NCBI GenBank assembly: GCA_050953085.1
Contig: JBMNLX010000009.1
Location: 62,001-126,000, forward strand
Source of the DNA: UBA3946 sp002385755
GTDB taxonomy: Bacteria; Bacillota_I; Bacilli_A; ML615J-28; CAG-698
Length of the DNA: 64,000 nucleotides
Direction of reading: 5' to 3'
How positions within the stretch are numbered: the first letter of the stretch is position 1; every line of letters begins with the position of its first letter. Position numbers and translations under genes: made by a program. Below are positions 33,365 through 41,436 of the stretch, in pieces. Below the pieces are notes generated by a model. It was not told the origin of the DNA, did no database searches, and saw only the letters and a program-made list of their open reading frames with translations.

Positions 33365-35134
33365 ATGAAAGACTTAGTAACGGCTTTTAGATCGCTGCGA
33401 TTGTTAATTAAAAAATATCCTTGGATCATACTGACCCAAGCAATCGACATTATCGCCGGGGTAGCCGTGACGGTAATCCCGATTAGGATTGTTTCGGATA
33501 TTGCCGGAGTTTACGAGACGGGAGGGAAATTTTCCGATATTTTGCCGGCCGTTTTTTTGTATTTGTCTATCCTTTTCGCGATCGGGATAATCGTTTTGAT
33601 TAATAATTTCGCGCAAAACTATATTAACCGTAATTTCAAGGTCGAAGTGGCCACAATGCTCTACCGGAAACTTGATTCCGTGGATTACGAGTTTCATGAA
33701 AATCCGCAGTTTTTAAACAATTACACGCGCGCCTTGGAATACGGTCCCGAGTATATCTACGCGAGCGCGATTTACCAGTTGACATTAATTAAAGTAATCG
33801 CGCAAAGCCTGAGCGTTTTTGTCGTAATCTTCTCGATTCATTATCTTACGGTTGTCTATGCCGTCGCGACAGGCGTAGTATATTTTTTCATTAAACACCG
33901 CGTCAGTAAAATCAACTTCCGGTTCCGGGGAGAAATTCAACCCCTGTACCGGAAAAACTATTATTATAACCGCGTTTTTTTCCTTAAGGATTCGGCCGCC
34001 GATTTAAAAATGACTAATGTCGGGGACTTGATGATCGAAAATCACCGCTCGCTCGGTCGCGAGCAAGTCGCCGTTTATAAGAAATACGCCGCCAGGAGCA
34101 GTTTCCTTGATTTTCTCGGCGCCCTCGCCATCGACTTGATTTATCCGATCGTCCTGGGGATAGTCGTTTATTTTACCCTATCTTCGATCACCCTGTCTTC
34201 TTTTCTCGGCCTCACGGTCGCCGCCACAAAACTCTCGAACTTGATATCGGTTTTCGTGAATCATCTCGCCAATCTCGAGTCCCATGTGATTGAGGCCGCC
34301 GTATCGTTTGAGGTCTTGGCGATGACCTCGCGCATCGAGGGGCGGGGCGGGCTTCCGGTTCTCGAGGTGCGCGATATCGTCGTCGAAAACGCGACGTTCG
34401 GTTATGACGAGGGAGCGGATATATTGCGGGGGGTGAGCCTCGAGATTAAAAAAGGCGAAAAGATCGCGATTGTCGGCGCTAACGGTTCCGGGAAAACGAC
34501 GTTAGTGAAGTTGCTCTTACGGCTCTATGACGTAAAAGACGGCGCGATAAAGATTAACGGCGATAATTATCTCGACGTTGACACGACATCGCTCCGGCAA
34601 AAAATCGGCGCCGTCTTTCAAAACCCCGAGGTCTACAGTCTAACGGTCGGCGAGAACGTGCTTTTACGCAAGGCGGAAACGGAAGAAGACCGGGATCTCG
34701 TGATCGAGGCGTTAAAATTCAGCGGCCTATACGATGACGTCAAAAACCTCGAGGAGGGGATCGACACTCTCGTGACCAGGGAATTTCACCGGAAAGGACA
34801 AATATTCTCCGGCGGGCAGATTCAGAAACTGGCGATCGCCCGCGGTTACGCGCAAAATTATGAAGTCCTGATCCTTGACGAACCTTCGAGCTCGCTTGAC
34901 CCGCTCGCGGAAACGGCGCTTTATGAGAACATGTTAAAACTGGGGCGCAACCGGACGCTGGTTTTTATCTCCCACCGCTTAAGCTCCACGGTTAATTGCG
35001 ATCGCATATATTTGCTTTCGGACGGGAAGATCGCGGAGGCGGGAAGCCACGAGGAGTTGATGGCGAATAACGGCCTTTACCGCCGGATGTTTGAAGCGCA
35101 GACGGAAAAGTATTTGGGTGATGAAGATGTTTAA
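33365..35134 (+). CDS. ABC exporter, fused membrane and ATPase half (first partner)
   Basis: A 589-residue type IV ABC exporter half: six helices (about 15-310) then the ATPase with Walker A VGANGSGKTT, Q-loop AVFQNPEVY, signature FSGGQIQKLAIARGYA, Walker B LILDEPSSSLDP and switch His in FISHRLSS. The ATP site looks competent. The segment VTREFHRKGQIFSGG before the signature recurs almost unchanged in the next gene, showing a common origin. It overlaps that gene, so the two likely form a heterodimer. Substrate unknown; drug, peptide or lipid export are all possible. The apparent promoter makes a leaderless message. Confidence 0.88.
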   Translation: MKDLVTAFRSLRLLIKKYPWIILTQAIDIIAGVAVTVIPIRIVSDIAGVYETGGKFSDILPAVFLYLSILFAIGIIVLINNFAQNYINRNFKVEVATMLYRKLDSVDYEFHENPQFLNNYTRALEYGPEYIYASAIYQLTLIKVIAQSLSVFVVIFSIHYLTVVYAVATGVVYFFIKHRVSKINFRFRGEIQPLYRKNYYYNRVFFLKDSAADLKMTNVGDLMIENHRSLGREQVAVYKKYAARSSFLDFLGALAIDLIYPIVLGIVVYFTLSSITLSSFLGLTVAATKLSNLISVFVNHLANLESHVIEAAVSFEVLAMTSRIEGRGGLPVLEVRDIVVENATFGYDEGADILRGVSLEIKKGEKIAIVGANGSGKTTLVKLLLRLYDVKDGAIKINGDNYLDVDTTSLRQKIGAVFQNPEVYSLTVGENVLLRKAETEEDRDLVIEALKFSGLYDDVKNLEEGIDTLVTREFHRKGQIFSGGQIQKLAIARGYAQNYEVLILDEPSSSLDPLAETALYENMLKLGRNRTLVFISHRLSSTVNCDRIYLLSDGKIAEAGSHEELMANNGLYRRMFEAQTEKYLGDEDV

Positions 35135-36911
35135 TTCGTTTCGGAAAAACTTTAAAATCGTCGGTTTTGTCTTTCGTTTTTGTCCAGGCTATAAATACTT
35201 CACCATACTCTTTATAATCGCCTCGCTTCTTAATTCCGTGAGCAAAGTGTTCCTGATTCAAAAAGCGATCGAGCTTTTCGTCAAGGAGAGCCCGTTTGGC
35301 GAGTTTGCTTCCGCAATCGCCGTCTATCTTATCGTTATTCTCGTGACCGCTTTTATCCGGATTTTCTATCGCGGTTATATCAGCGGTAAATACCGGCTCG
35401 TCTACATCAACAAAATGCGCGACTACATGTACCGCCTGGCCCACCGCATCGATTACGCCGATTTCGATAACCCCGATTTTTACGATCAATACGCTAGGGC
35501 GCTTCGCGACGGGGCGTCGCGCGGCATTTTGGTCTATGAGGACCTGGCGGGTTTTGTATCGTCCCTTCTTAACACTTTCGCGGTCGGCTCGATTATTCTT
35601 ATTACCGACTGGATGTTGGTGCTTATTATTATCTTCGCGTCAATCTGTTCCTTTATTTTGAAAAACATCATTAATAGAAAATGGTATTTGCACGACAAGG
35701 CGACCGAGAAGAACCGCCGAATGTATCGCTACCTTAACCGAACCTTTTACCGGCAAAGATACGCGGCGGAAATTAAAACCACTCCCGTCAGCGGGCTTCT
35801 TGTGGACAAGTATAAGGAAACGGCGGCCGATATTAACAAGGCCTACCTCCGAACCCAGAGAGGAGTTGTCTTATACGATGCGCTTTTGAATTTTGTCGAG
35901 ACGGGAATCGAACAGGGCGGGACATATCTTTTTCTGGGATACAAGCTTTTCTTTGGCTTAATCGATATCAGCCGGTTCGGCTCGGTCTTAAACGCCGCCA
36001 TGCAATTCTCCGGCAATTTTACAAACGTCATGAACTTTATCACCCGGATCAAGCAAAACGCTCTTTATATCGATGATTTCTTTTGGTATTTGGAATACGA
36101 GCCCGGTCTTGAAACCAGGGGGAGAGAGGCGCTTTTGGCTTCCCCCGAAACCATCGATGTTGATCGCGTTTATTTTCGCTATCCCGAAAGCGGGGATTTC
36201 GTCCTCCGCGATTTCCTCTTAACGATAAAAAAAGGGGAGAAACTCGCGATTGTCGGTCTCAACGGCTCGGGAAAAACGACGCTCGTGAAGCTGCTATTAA
36301 AGTTTTATTTGCCGGTCAAAGGAAAAATCCTCTTTGATAATCAAGATTACGCGATGTTTTTTGAGAAGGACGTTCGCCGGCAATTCGCCGTGATTTTTCA
36401 AGATTTCGAAATATACGCTCTGTCGGTCGCCGAGAATATCTTGATGAGGCGGGCGGAGTCGGCGGAAGACGAGAAGAGGGTTTGGGACGCGCTTGAGATG
36501 GTCGGCATGCGCGAAAAGGTCGCGTCAATGCCGGACGGAATCAACACCCAGGTAACGCGGGAGTTTCACCGGCGGGGGGCGGTCTTTTCGGGAGGCGAGC
36601 AACAAAAACTGGCGATCGCCCGCGTGTTCGCAAGCGACGCCGATATTTACGTTCTTGACGAGCCGACGAGCTCGCTTGACCCGCTTTCCGAAAAACAAAT
36701 TAACGATCTTATTATCGAGAAAGCGCGGGACAAGACGATCATAATAATCGCCCACCGCCTTTCGACCGTCGTTGACGTCGACAGAATTATCTTGATTGAG
36801 GATCATAAAATCAAGGAAATGGGAACGCACCGGGAGCTTATCGCCCGGGGCGAAAGATATCGAAAACTCTTCGCGACCCAAGCCTCGCTTTACAAAAAAG
36901 CGTCTCGATAA
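35127..36911 (+). CDS. ABC exporter, fused membrane and ATPase half (second partner)
   Basis: A 594-residue exporter half with six helices and an ATPase: Walker A VGLNGSGKTT, Q-loop AVIFQDFEIY, signature FSGGEQQKLAIARVFA, Walker B YVLDEPTSSLDP, switch His in IIAHRLST. ATG 35127 is chosen because GGGTG (35116-35120) is six bases upstream; ATG 35121 touches it. The 8-base overlap with the previous gene gives coupled translation. Both partners keep the catalytic glutamate, so unlike some heterodimeric exporters neither ATP site is obviously degenerate. No regulator or precursor peptide gene is adjacent. Confidence 0.88.
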   Translation: MFNSFRKNFKIVGFVFRFCPGYKYFTILFIIASLLNSVSKVFLIQKAIELFVKESPFGEFASAIAVYLIVILVTAFIRIFYRGYISGKYRLVYINKMRDYMYRLAHRIDYADFDNPDFYDQYARALRDGASRGILVYEDLAGFVSSLLNTFAVGSIILITDWMLVLIIIFASICSFILKNIINRKWYLHDKATEKNRRMYRYLNRTFYRQRYAAEIKTTPVSGLLVDKYKETAADINKAYLRTQRGVVLYDALLNFVETGIEQGGTYLFLGYKLFFGLIDISRFGSVLNAAMQFSGNFTNVMNFITRIKQNALYIDDFFWYLEYEPGLETRGREALLASPETIDVDRVYFRYPESGDFVLRDFLLTIKKGEKLAIVGLNGSGKTTLVKLLLKFYLPVKGKILFDNQDYAMFFEKDVRRQFAVIFQDFEIYALSVAENILMRRAESAEDEKRVWDALEMVGMREKVASMPDGINTQVTREFHRRGAVFSGGEQQKLAIARVFASDADIYVLDEPTSSLDPLSEKQINDLIIEKARDKTIIIIAHRLSTVVDVDRIILIEDHKIKEMGTHRELIARGERYRKLFATQASLYKKASR

Positions 36912-36913
36912 AC

Positions 36914-36945
36914 GGCGTATCCCCGGTTAGGGGCGCGCCTTTGTT
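36914..36945 (+). terminator. Terminator of the ABC exporter pair
   Basis: GGCG-TAT-CCCC/GGGG-CG-CGCC stem followed by TTTGTTTT. Confidence 0.8.
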
Positions 36946-37038
36946 TTAAAAAACAAAAAAGTTATGATTATCGGGAATTATGTAAAATAATAAGAGAAAG
37001 TTATTTTTGCGCATATAATAATGCAATCGTTTAAGTTT

Positions 37039-37061
37039 CGTTATGATTGAATTTCATAACG
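37039..37061 (+). promoter_or_regulatory. Palindromic operator over the pckA -35
   Basis: CGTTATGA-N7-TCATAACG, a perfect 8-bp inverted repeat centred on the -35 box. A partial copy (GTTATGA) occurs at 36961. The binding protein is not identified. Confidence 0.6.
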
Positions 37062-37075
37062 TTTTGTGTTAGAAT
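37047..37075 (+). promoter_or_regulatory. Promoter of pckA
   Basis: TTGAAT (37047-37052), 17 bases, TAGAAT (37070-37075). Predicted start near 37082, leaving a leader of about 97 bases. Confidence 0.65.
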
Positions 37076-37082
37076 ATTTCTT

Positions 37083-37159
37083 GAAACGTTTGGATTACCG
37101 TTTCCCGAAAGCGGATCGGCAATCCGCGTCTAGATGGATGCTTAAAGCCAATTTAGGCT
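37083..37159 (+). promoter_or_regulatory. Structured leader of pckA with three hairpins
   Basis: GAAACG/CGTTTC (37083-37104), GCGGAT/ATCCGC (37111-37127) and AGCC/GGCT (37146-37159) follow one another from the predicted transcript start to the AGGAGG site. No known riboswitch consensus is recognised; the first may simply protect the 5' end. Confidence 0.45.
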
Positions 37160-37178
37160 GTTTATAGGAGGTGTTTAC

Positions 37179-38810
37179 ATGGCAACCATTAGTAAATTAA
37201 GTAAAGAATTAATCGGGACGAAAACGCCGAAACTTTATAACCGAATCAGGACAACGATCGAATCGGTTTTCTACGGCAATAACGTTGTCCCGGTAAGGAC
37301 GATGAAAGAAGCGTATGAACTGGCAAAGAATTCTCCGGGAACGATAGTTACCGATATGCCGGTGGAAAGGGCGGGGGAATTGGGTCTGCCTGAAGATGCC
37401 AAAGTATTGTTGTTTAACGACGGGAAAATTACCGGCCGCCAGGCGAAACTTCGCCGGCTTGTTGACGATAATAACCGCGAATATTTCGGCGACATGATTC
37501 GGGAAACTCTTTTCCGCGCGCGCCAAAAGAAAATGTATCATGCCCAGGTGTATATCGGCCTGCATCCCGACTTTATGCTTAAGGCCCATCTTCTGATACC
37601 GGAAGGGTATGAAAACACGCTGTATTCCTGGCTGCTGAATTTCCAGATTGTTAACGAGGAATACACGGAAAAGTATGAAAAATCGATCAAACTCGACGAG
37701 GGCGATATATTCATTTATTCCAATCCCGACGTCTATCCCGATGATTTCCCCAACGGGCTCGCGTTGTTTGACGCGGAAAATAATTGCGCCTGCCTTTTCG
37801 GAATGCGCTATTTCGGGGAACACAAAAAAGGAACGCTAACGCTGGCCTGGACAATCGCGGAGAGAAACGGGTACACCGCTTGTCACGGCGGGCAAAAGCA
37901 GTTTAATTTGCCGGGAGGGAAGAAAAAGGTCATCGGCGTGTTCGGCCTTTCCGGATCGGGAAAATCGACGATCACCTTGTCCAATCACGGCGGAAAATAC
38001 GACACCGTCGTTTTACACGACGACGCGTTTATTATTTCCAACGACGACGCGTCCTCGATTTGTCTGGAACAATCTTATTTCGATAAAACGCAGGATTATC
38101 CGCTCACGAACGAGCAGACGAAATATTTCGTGACCGTGCAAAACTGCGGGGCGACCGTCGACGAGGACGGGCGGGTCGTTATCGTGACCGAGGATATCCG
38201 CAACGGCAACGGCCGGACGATCAAGTCGAAGTTCGCGACGCCCAACCGGATCTATAAATTTGATCACCCTTGCGACGCGATTTTTTGGATTATGAAGGAC
38301 GGCACTCTGCCGCCGGTTTTGAAGGTCAAGTCGCCCGAGCTCGCCTCGGTAATGGGCGCGACGCTCGCGACGAAGCGGACGTCGGCGGAATATGTGCCCG
38401 GCGAGGACCCGAACAAACTTGTCATCGTGCCCTACGCCAATCCTTTCCGCCTTTACCCGCTCGCCAAGGACTATAACAAGTTCAAGCAGTTGTTCGCGGA
38501 GCGGGGAGTGACCTGCTATATAATTAATACCGGTCATTTCCTCGATAAGAAAGTAACCCCGACCGTCACGCTCGGGTTAATCGAAGATATTATCAACGAT
38601 AAGGCCGAGTTCAAGCCTTTCGGACCGTTCAGCGACCTTGAATACATGCCAATCGAGGGCTTTATCCCCGATTTTACCGACGAGGAATACTTGCGGTCGG
38701 TGAAGGCGCGGATGAACGACCGCCTCGAATACATCAGCAAACTTGACGAGTTTAACCAAATCCCGAGCGAGGGATTGGCGGCGATCCGCCGGGTCGTGGA
38801 AGAAATATAA
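37179..38810 (+). CDS. pckA: Phosphoenolpyruvate carboxykinase (ATP), divergent
   Basis: 543 residues, close to the usual length of ATP-dependent PEP carboxykinase. The P-loop is GLSGSGKST (about 257-265), and the second acidic motif reads LHDDAF where the classical enzyme has GDDEH, so this belongs to a divergent branch. Conserved regions include ACLFGMRYFGEHKKGT, IVTEDIRNGNG and TLATKRTSAE. It interconverts oxaloacetate and PEP with ATP/ADP; in fermenters it often runs towards oxaloacetate. AGGAGGTG gives strong initiation. The following carboxyltransferase, biotin carrier and biotin ligase share the oxaloacetate theme, and only 17 bases separate it from the next start. Confidence 0.83.
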   Translation: MATISKLSKELIGTKTPKLYNRIRTTIESVFYGNNVVPVRTMKEAYELAKNSPGTIVTDMPVERAGELGLPEDAKVLLFNDGKITGRQAKLRRLVDDNNREYFGDMIRETLFRARQKKMYHAQVYIGLHPDFMLKAHLLIPEGYENTLYSWLLNFQIVNEEYTEKYEKSIKLDEGDIFIYSNPDVYPDDFPNGLALFDAENNCACLFGMRYFGEHKKGTLTLAWTIAERNGYTACHGGQKQFNLPGGKKKVIGVFGLSGSGKSTITLSNHGGKYDTVVLHDDAFIISNDDASSICLEQSYFDKTQDYPLTNEQTKYFVTVQNCGATVDEDGRVVIVTEDIRNGNGRTIKSKFATPNRIYKFDHPCDAIFWIMKDGTLPPVLKVKSPELASVMGATLATKRTSAEYVPGEDPNKLVIVPYANPFRLYPLAKDYNKFKQLFAERGVTCYIINTGHFLDKKVTPTVTLGLIEDIINDKAEFKPFGPFSDLEYMPIEGFIPDFTDEEYLRSVKARMNDRLEYISKLDEFNQIPSEGLAAIRRVVEEI

Positions 38811-38827
38811 GATAAGGAGACATGAAA

Positions 38828-40210
38828 ATGGGTGTTAAAGTAGTTGACACCGCCCTGCGCGACGGTCACCAGTCATTGTTCGCGACAAGGATGACCACCG
38901 CGGAGATCCTCGAGGTGTTGCCCGATTTGGACGAAGCCGGGTATCACGCGCTTGAGGTTTGGGGCGGCGCCACTTTCGACGCGTGCTTGCGTTTCTTAAA
39001 CGAGGACCCGTGGGAAAGGTTGCGCGAGATTCGCAAGGCCTGTAAGAAAACCAAACTACAGATGCTCTTCCGCGGGCAAAACATATTGGGTTATAAGCAT
39101 TACCCGGACGATATCGTCGAGTTGTTTGTCAAGAAATCGATAGAAAACGGTATAGATATTATCAGGGTGTTCGACGCCTTGAACGATTTAAGAAACATGG
39201 AAACCGTAATCGACGCTACCAAACGCTACGGCGGTCATTGCCAGATCGCGTTCTGTTACACGACGAGCCCGATTCACACGGTCGAGTATTTTGTCGAGAT
39301 GGCGAAGAAAATCGAAACGTTGGGCGCCGATTCTATTTGCATTAAGGATATGTCCGGCGTGTTGCTTCCCGAGGACGCCTACCGCTTGGTCTCGCAACTG
39401 AAAGCCAATACCGCTCTCCCCGTCGAGTTGCACTCGCATTGCACGGCCGGGGTCGCCCACGCCACTTACATGAAGGCGATCGAGGCGGGCGTCGATATTA
39501 TCGACACGGCGCTCTCGCCGCTATCCAGCGGCACAAGCCAGCCGCCGACGGAATCTTTCCAATATATGCTGAGGGGGACGCAATATGACCCCGGGCTCAA
39601 TCTCGACCGGCTTAACGCCGCCGCCGAGAAGATAAAACTCGTCCGTGATAAATATTTTGCGAGCGGGGTCCTTAATCCCAAGGCTTTAATGGTTAACCCG
39701 CTGATATTGCAATACCAGCTCCCGGGAGGCATGCTTTCAAATCTAATGAGCCAGCTCGAAAACCAGGGAGCGATCGGCCGTTACGAGGAGGTATTGCGGG
39801 AGGTGCCGGCCGTCCGGGCCGATTTGGGTTACCCGCCGCTCGTCACGCCGCTCTCGCAAATGGTCGGGACGCAGGCGGTAATGAACGTTTTAACGGGCGA
39901 GCGTTACAAGCTCGTTCCCGAGGAAATCAAAGATTATCTGCGCGGCCATTACGGGGCTTCGCCCGGGCCGATTGACGAAGATTTCCGGAAAAGCATTATC
40001 GGCGCCGACAAGGTGATCGATTATCGCCCGGCCGATGATTTAAAGCCCCAGTTCGAAAACCTTAAGCGAAAATACCAAGACCTGGCGCGGACCGACGAAG
40101 ACGTTTTGTCAATCGCTTTATTCGAAAACGTCGCCGTTAATTTTTTGGAGAACAAATATCTTCCGCGAAAAGAGAAAGAAATTCACGAGATTAATTTGCA
40201 TATCGGATAA
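38828..40210 (+). CDS. Pyruvate/oxaloacetate carboxyltransferase subunit
   Basis: A 460-residue HMGL-like carboxyltransferase as in OadA/PycB: VDTALRDGHQSLFATRMTT, FDACLRFLNEDPWERL, LFRGQNILGYKHYPDD, CIKDMSGVL and PVELHSHCTAGVAHATY with metal-binding histidines. No biotin domain is fused; that is the next gene. It transfers CO2 between carboxybiotin and pyruvate. Whether the complex is a split pyruvate carboxylase or an oxaloacetate decarboxylase cannot be decided: neither a biotin carboxylase nor an OadB membrane subunit is in the window. ATG 38828 is eight bases from GGAG; ATG 38822 is too close. Confidence 0.88.
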   Translation: MGVKVVDTALRDGHQSLFATRMTTAEILEVLPDLDEAGYHALEVWGGATFDACLRFLNEDPWERLREIRKACKKTKLQMLFRGQNILGYKHYPDDIVELFVKKSIENGIDIIRVFDALNDLRNMETVIDATKRYGGHCQIAFCYTTSPIHTVEYFVEMAKKIETLGADSICIKDMSGVLLPEDAYRLVSQLKANTALPVELHSHCTAGVAHATYMKAIEAGVDIIDTALSPLSSGTSQPPTESFQYMLRGTQYDPGLNLDRLNAAAEKIKLVRDKYFASGVLNPKALMVNPLILQYQLPGGMLSNLMSQLENQGAIGRYEEVLREVPAVRADLGYPPLVTPLSQMVGTQAVMNVLTGERYKLVPEEIKDYLRGHYGASPGPIDEDFRKSIIGADKVIDYRPADDLKPQFENLKRKYQDLARTDEDVLSIALFENVAVNFLENKYLPRKEKEIHEINLHIG

Positions 40211-40231
40211 ACATAATAGTTGACACACGAG

Positions 40232-40263
40232 AAAGGAGGTTGGCGCCGGCATCCGGCGGCGCC
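40232..40263 (+). promoter_or_regulatory. Shine-Dalgarno separated from its start by a hairpin
   Basis: AAAGGAGG (40232-40239) is 31 bases before ATG 40271. Between them, GGCGCCG (40242-40248) pairs perfectly with CGGCGCC (40257-40263). Folding leaves 2 plus 7 bases, a normal spacing. Confidence 0.65.
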
Positions 40264-40270
40264 CACATAT

Positions 40271-40624
40271 ATGAAAGTATATCGCGTTAAAGTAAACGGG
40301 AAAGTTTACGAAGTTGAACTTGAAAGCGTGACCGAAAAGGAAGGACCGGTAAAGGCCGACGCGGCCGGGGAAAAGTCGGCGTCCGCGCCGGCGGCGGAGG
40401 CGGCTTCGGGCGATAATGTTTTACGCGCCCCGATGCAGGGAACAATTATCGACATAAAAGTCGAACCCGGCCAGCGCGTTAACCGCGGCGACGTGGTAGT
40501 TGTTTTGGAAGCGATGAAATTGGAGAACAATATCGTCGCCCCGACAACCGGGATCGTAAAGGAAATATTGGTTTCCAAGGGCCAAAACGTCGCCAATCAA
40601 GAACCTATTCTTACCATCGGATAA
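40271..40624 (+). CDS. Biotin carrier protein (carboxyltransferase partner)
   Basis: A 117-residue biotinyl-lipoyl protein. MKVYRVKVNGKVYEVELESV opens it, an Ala/Pro linker follows (about 30-48), and the domain APMQGTIIDIKVEPGQRV ends with biotin acceptor EAMKLENN, Lys83. It carries CO2 for the upstream carboxyltransferase. The start is ATG 40271; a longer frame from TTG 40220 has no ribosome site and would translate through the hairpin. The biotin ligase that would charge Lys83 begins 12 bases downstream. Confidence 0.92.
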   Translation: MKVYRVKVNGKVYEVELESVTEKEGPVKADAAGEKSASAPAAEAASGDNVLRAPMQGTIIDIKVEPGQRVNRGDVVVVLEAMKLENNIVAPTTGIVKEILVSKGQNVANQEPILTIG

Positions 40625-40636
40625 AACGGCGCTATT

Positions 40637-41359
40637 ATGCTCGGCGCGAAAATAATTCGTTTCCCCGTTCTTCCCTCGACCAACGCTTATCTCAAGGAGC
40701 ATTTCTCCGCCCTTCCTCACGGGACGGTCGTCACCTGTGACCGACAAACCGCGGGGAAGGGGCGTTTTGAACGCGCGTGGCACTCCGACCGCGATTTGCT
40801 CATGTCGGTTTTAATAAAAGAGAACTTGCGGCTTTCCGAGATTCCCCAGCTTGGCCTGATCAGCGCCGCGGCCGTTTTTGAAACTTTAAAAAAACACGTT
40901 CCGGATCCCTTAATCAAATGGCCCAACGATATTATCGTCGGAGGGAAGAAGGTCGCGGGCATTTTGTTGGAATCGATTATCGGCGCGAAAAGATTAAATT
41001 GCCTCGTCATCGGTATCGGTATCAACGTTAATACCGCGGCCTATCCGGAAAGTTTGGCCAAAAAGGCGACGTCTCTTAAACTGGCGACCGGCGCCGAGCG
41101 CGATATCGAGGAGCTTCGTTTGGAGCTCATTGGAAACCTTGACGCTTTCTACCGGGAATTCAAACTCGGGGGCCGCCGCCACGCCGACATATGCGCGGAA
41201 AACTCCTGCCTTATCGGCAAAGAAGTTATTTTTAACGATTTTAAAACAAGCCAAAAGGGAAAAGTGCTGGCGATATTAGAGAACGGAAATATTGTGATCG
41301 AAACCGCCGGCGTTACCGCCGAATACAATTACGGCGAGATAACGTTTTTGGATATTTGA
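40637..41359 (+). CDS. birA: Biotin--protein ligase (BirA, catalytic domain only)
   Basis: A 240-residue ligase: PSTNAYLKEHF, TAGKGRFERAW (the GRGRxGRxW-type adenylate loop), PLIKWPNDIIVGGKKVAGIL and VIGIGINVNTAAYPE, plus a small C-terminal domain. It makes biotinyl-AMP and modifies the carrier's Lys83. The N-terminal helix-turn-helix of repressor-type BirA is absent, so it should not regulate transcription. It closes the pckA-carboxyltransferase-carrier-birA cluster; a terminator begins at its stop. Confidence 0.93.
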   Translation: MLGAKIIRFPVLPSTNAYLKEHFSALPHGTVVTCDRQTAGKGRFERAWHSDRDLLMSVLIKENLRLSEIPQLGLISAAAVFETLKKHVPDPLIKWPNDIIVGGKKVAGILLESIIGAKRLNCLVIGIGINVNTAAYPESLAKKATSLKLATGAERDIEELRLELIGNLDAFYREFKLGGRRHADICAENSCLIGKEVIFNDFKTSQKGKVLAILENGNIVIETAGVTAEYNYGEITFLDI

Positions 41360-41387
41360 AAATGCGGTTTATAGCCGCATTTTTTTA
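41360..41387 (+). terminator. Terminator of the pckA-birA cluster
   Basis: AAATGCGG/CCGCATTT stem with T-run, starting at the birA stop. Confidence 0.88.
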
Positions 41388-41407
41388 TTGTTATCACTTT
41401 TGCGTTA

Positions 41408-41416
41408 TGTTATAAT
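41408..41416 (+). promoter_or_regulatory. Extended -10 promoter of the vWA gene
   Basis: TGTTATAAT, 21 bases before ATG 41437; AGGGAGG follows it as the ribosome site. Confidence 0.6.
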
Positions 41417-41436
41417 ACAATAGTAGGGAGGATATA

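Noticed and set aside
37083..37104. Catabolite (cre) site in the pckA leader
   Set aside because: ACGTTT looks cre-like, but the flanking bases fail the consensus; the sequence is better explained as a hairpin.
40220..40270. Longer biotin-carrier frame from TTG 40220
   Set aside because: No ribosome site before TTG, non-conserved residues, and it would translate the hairpin.
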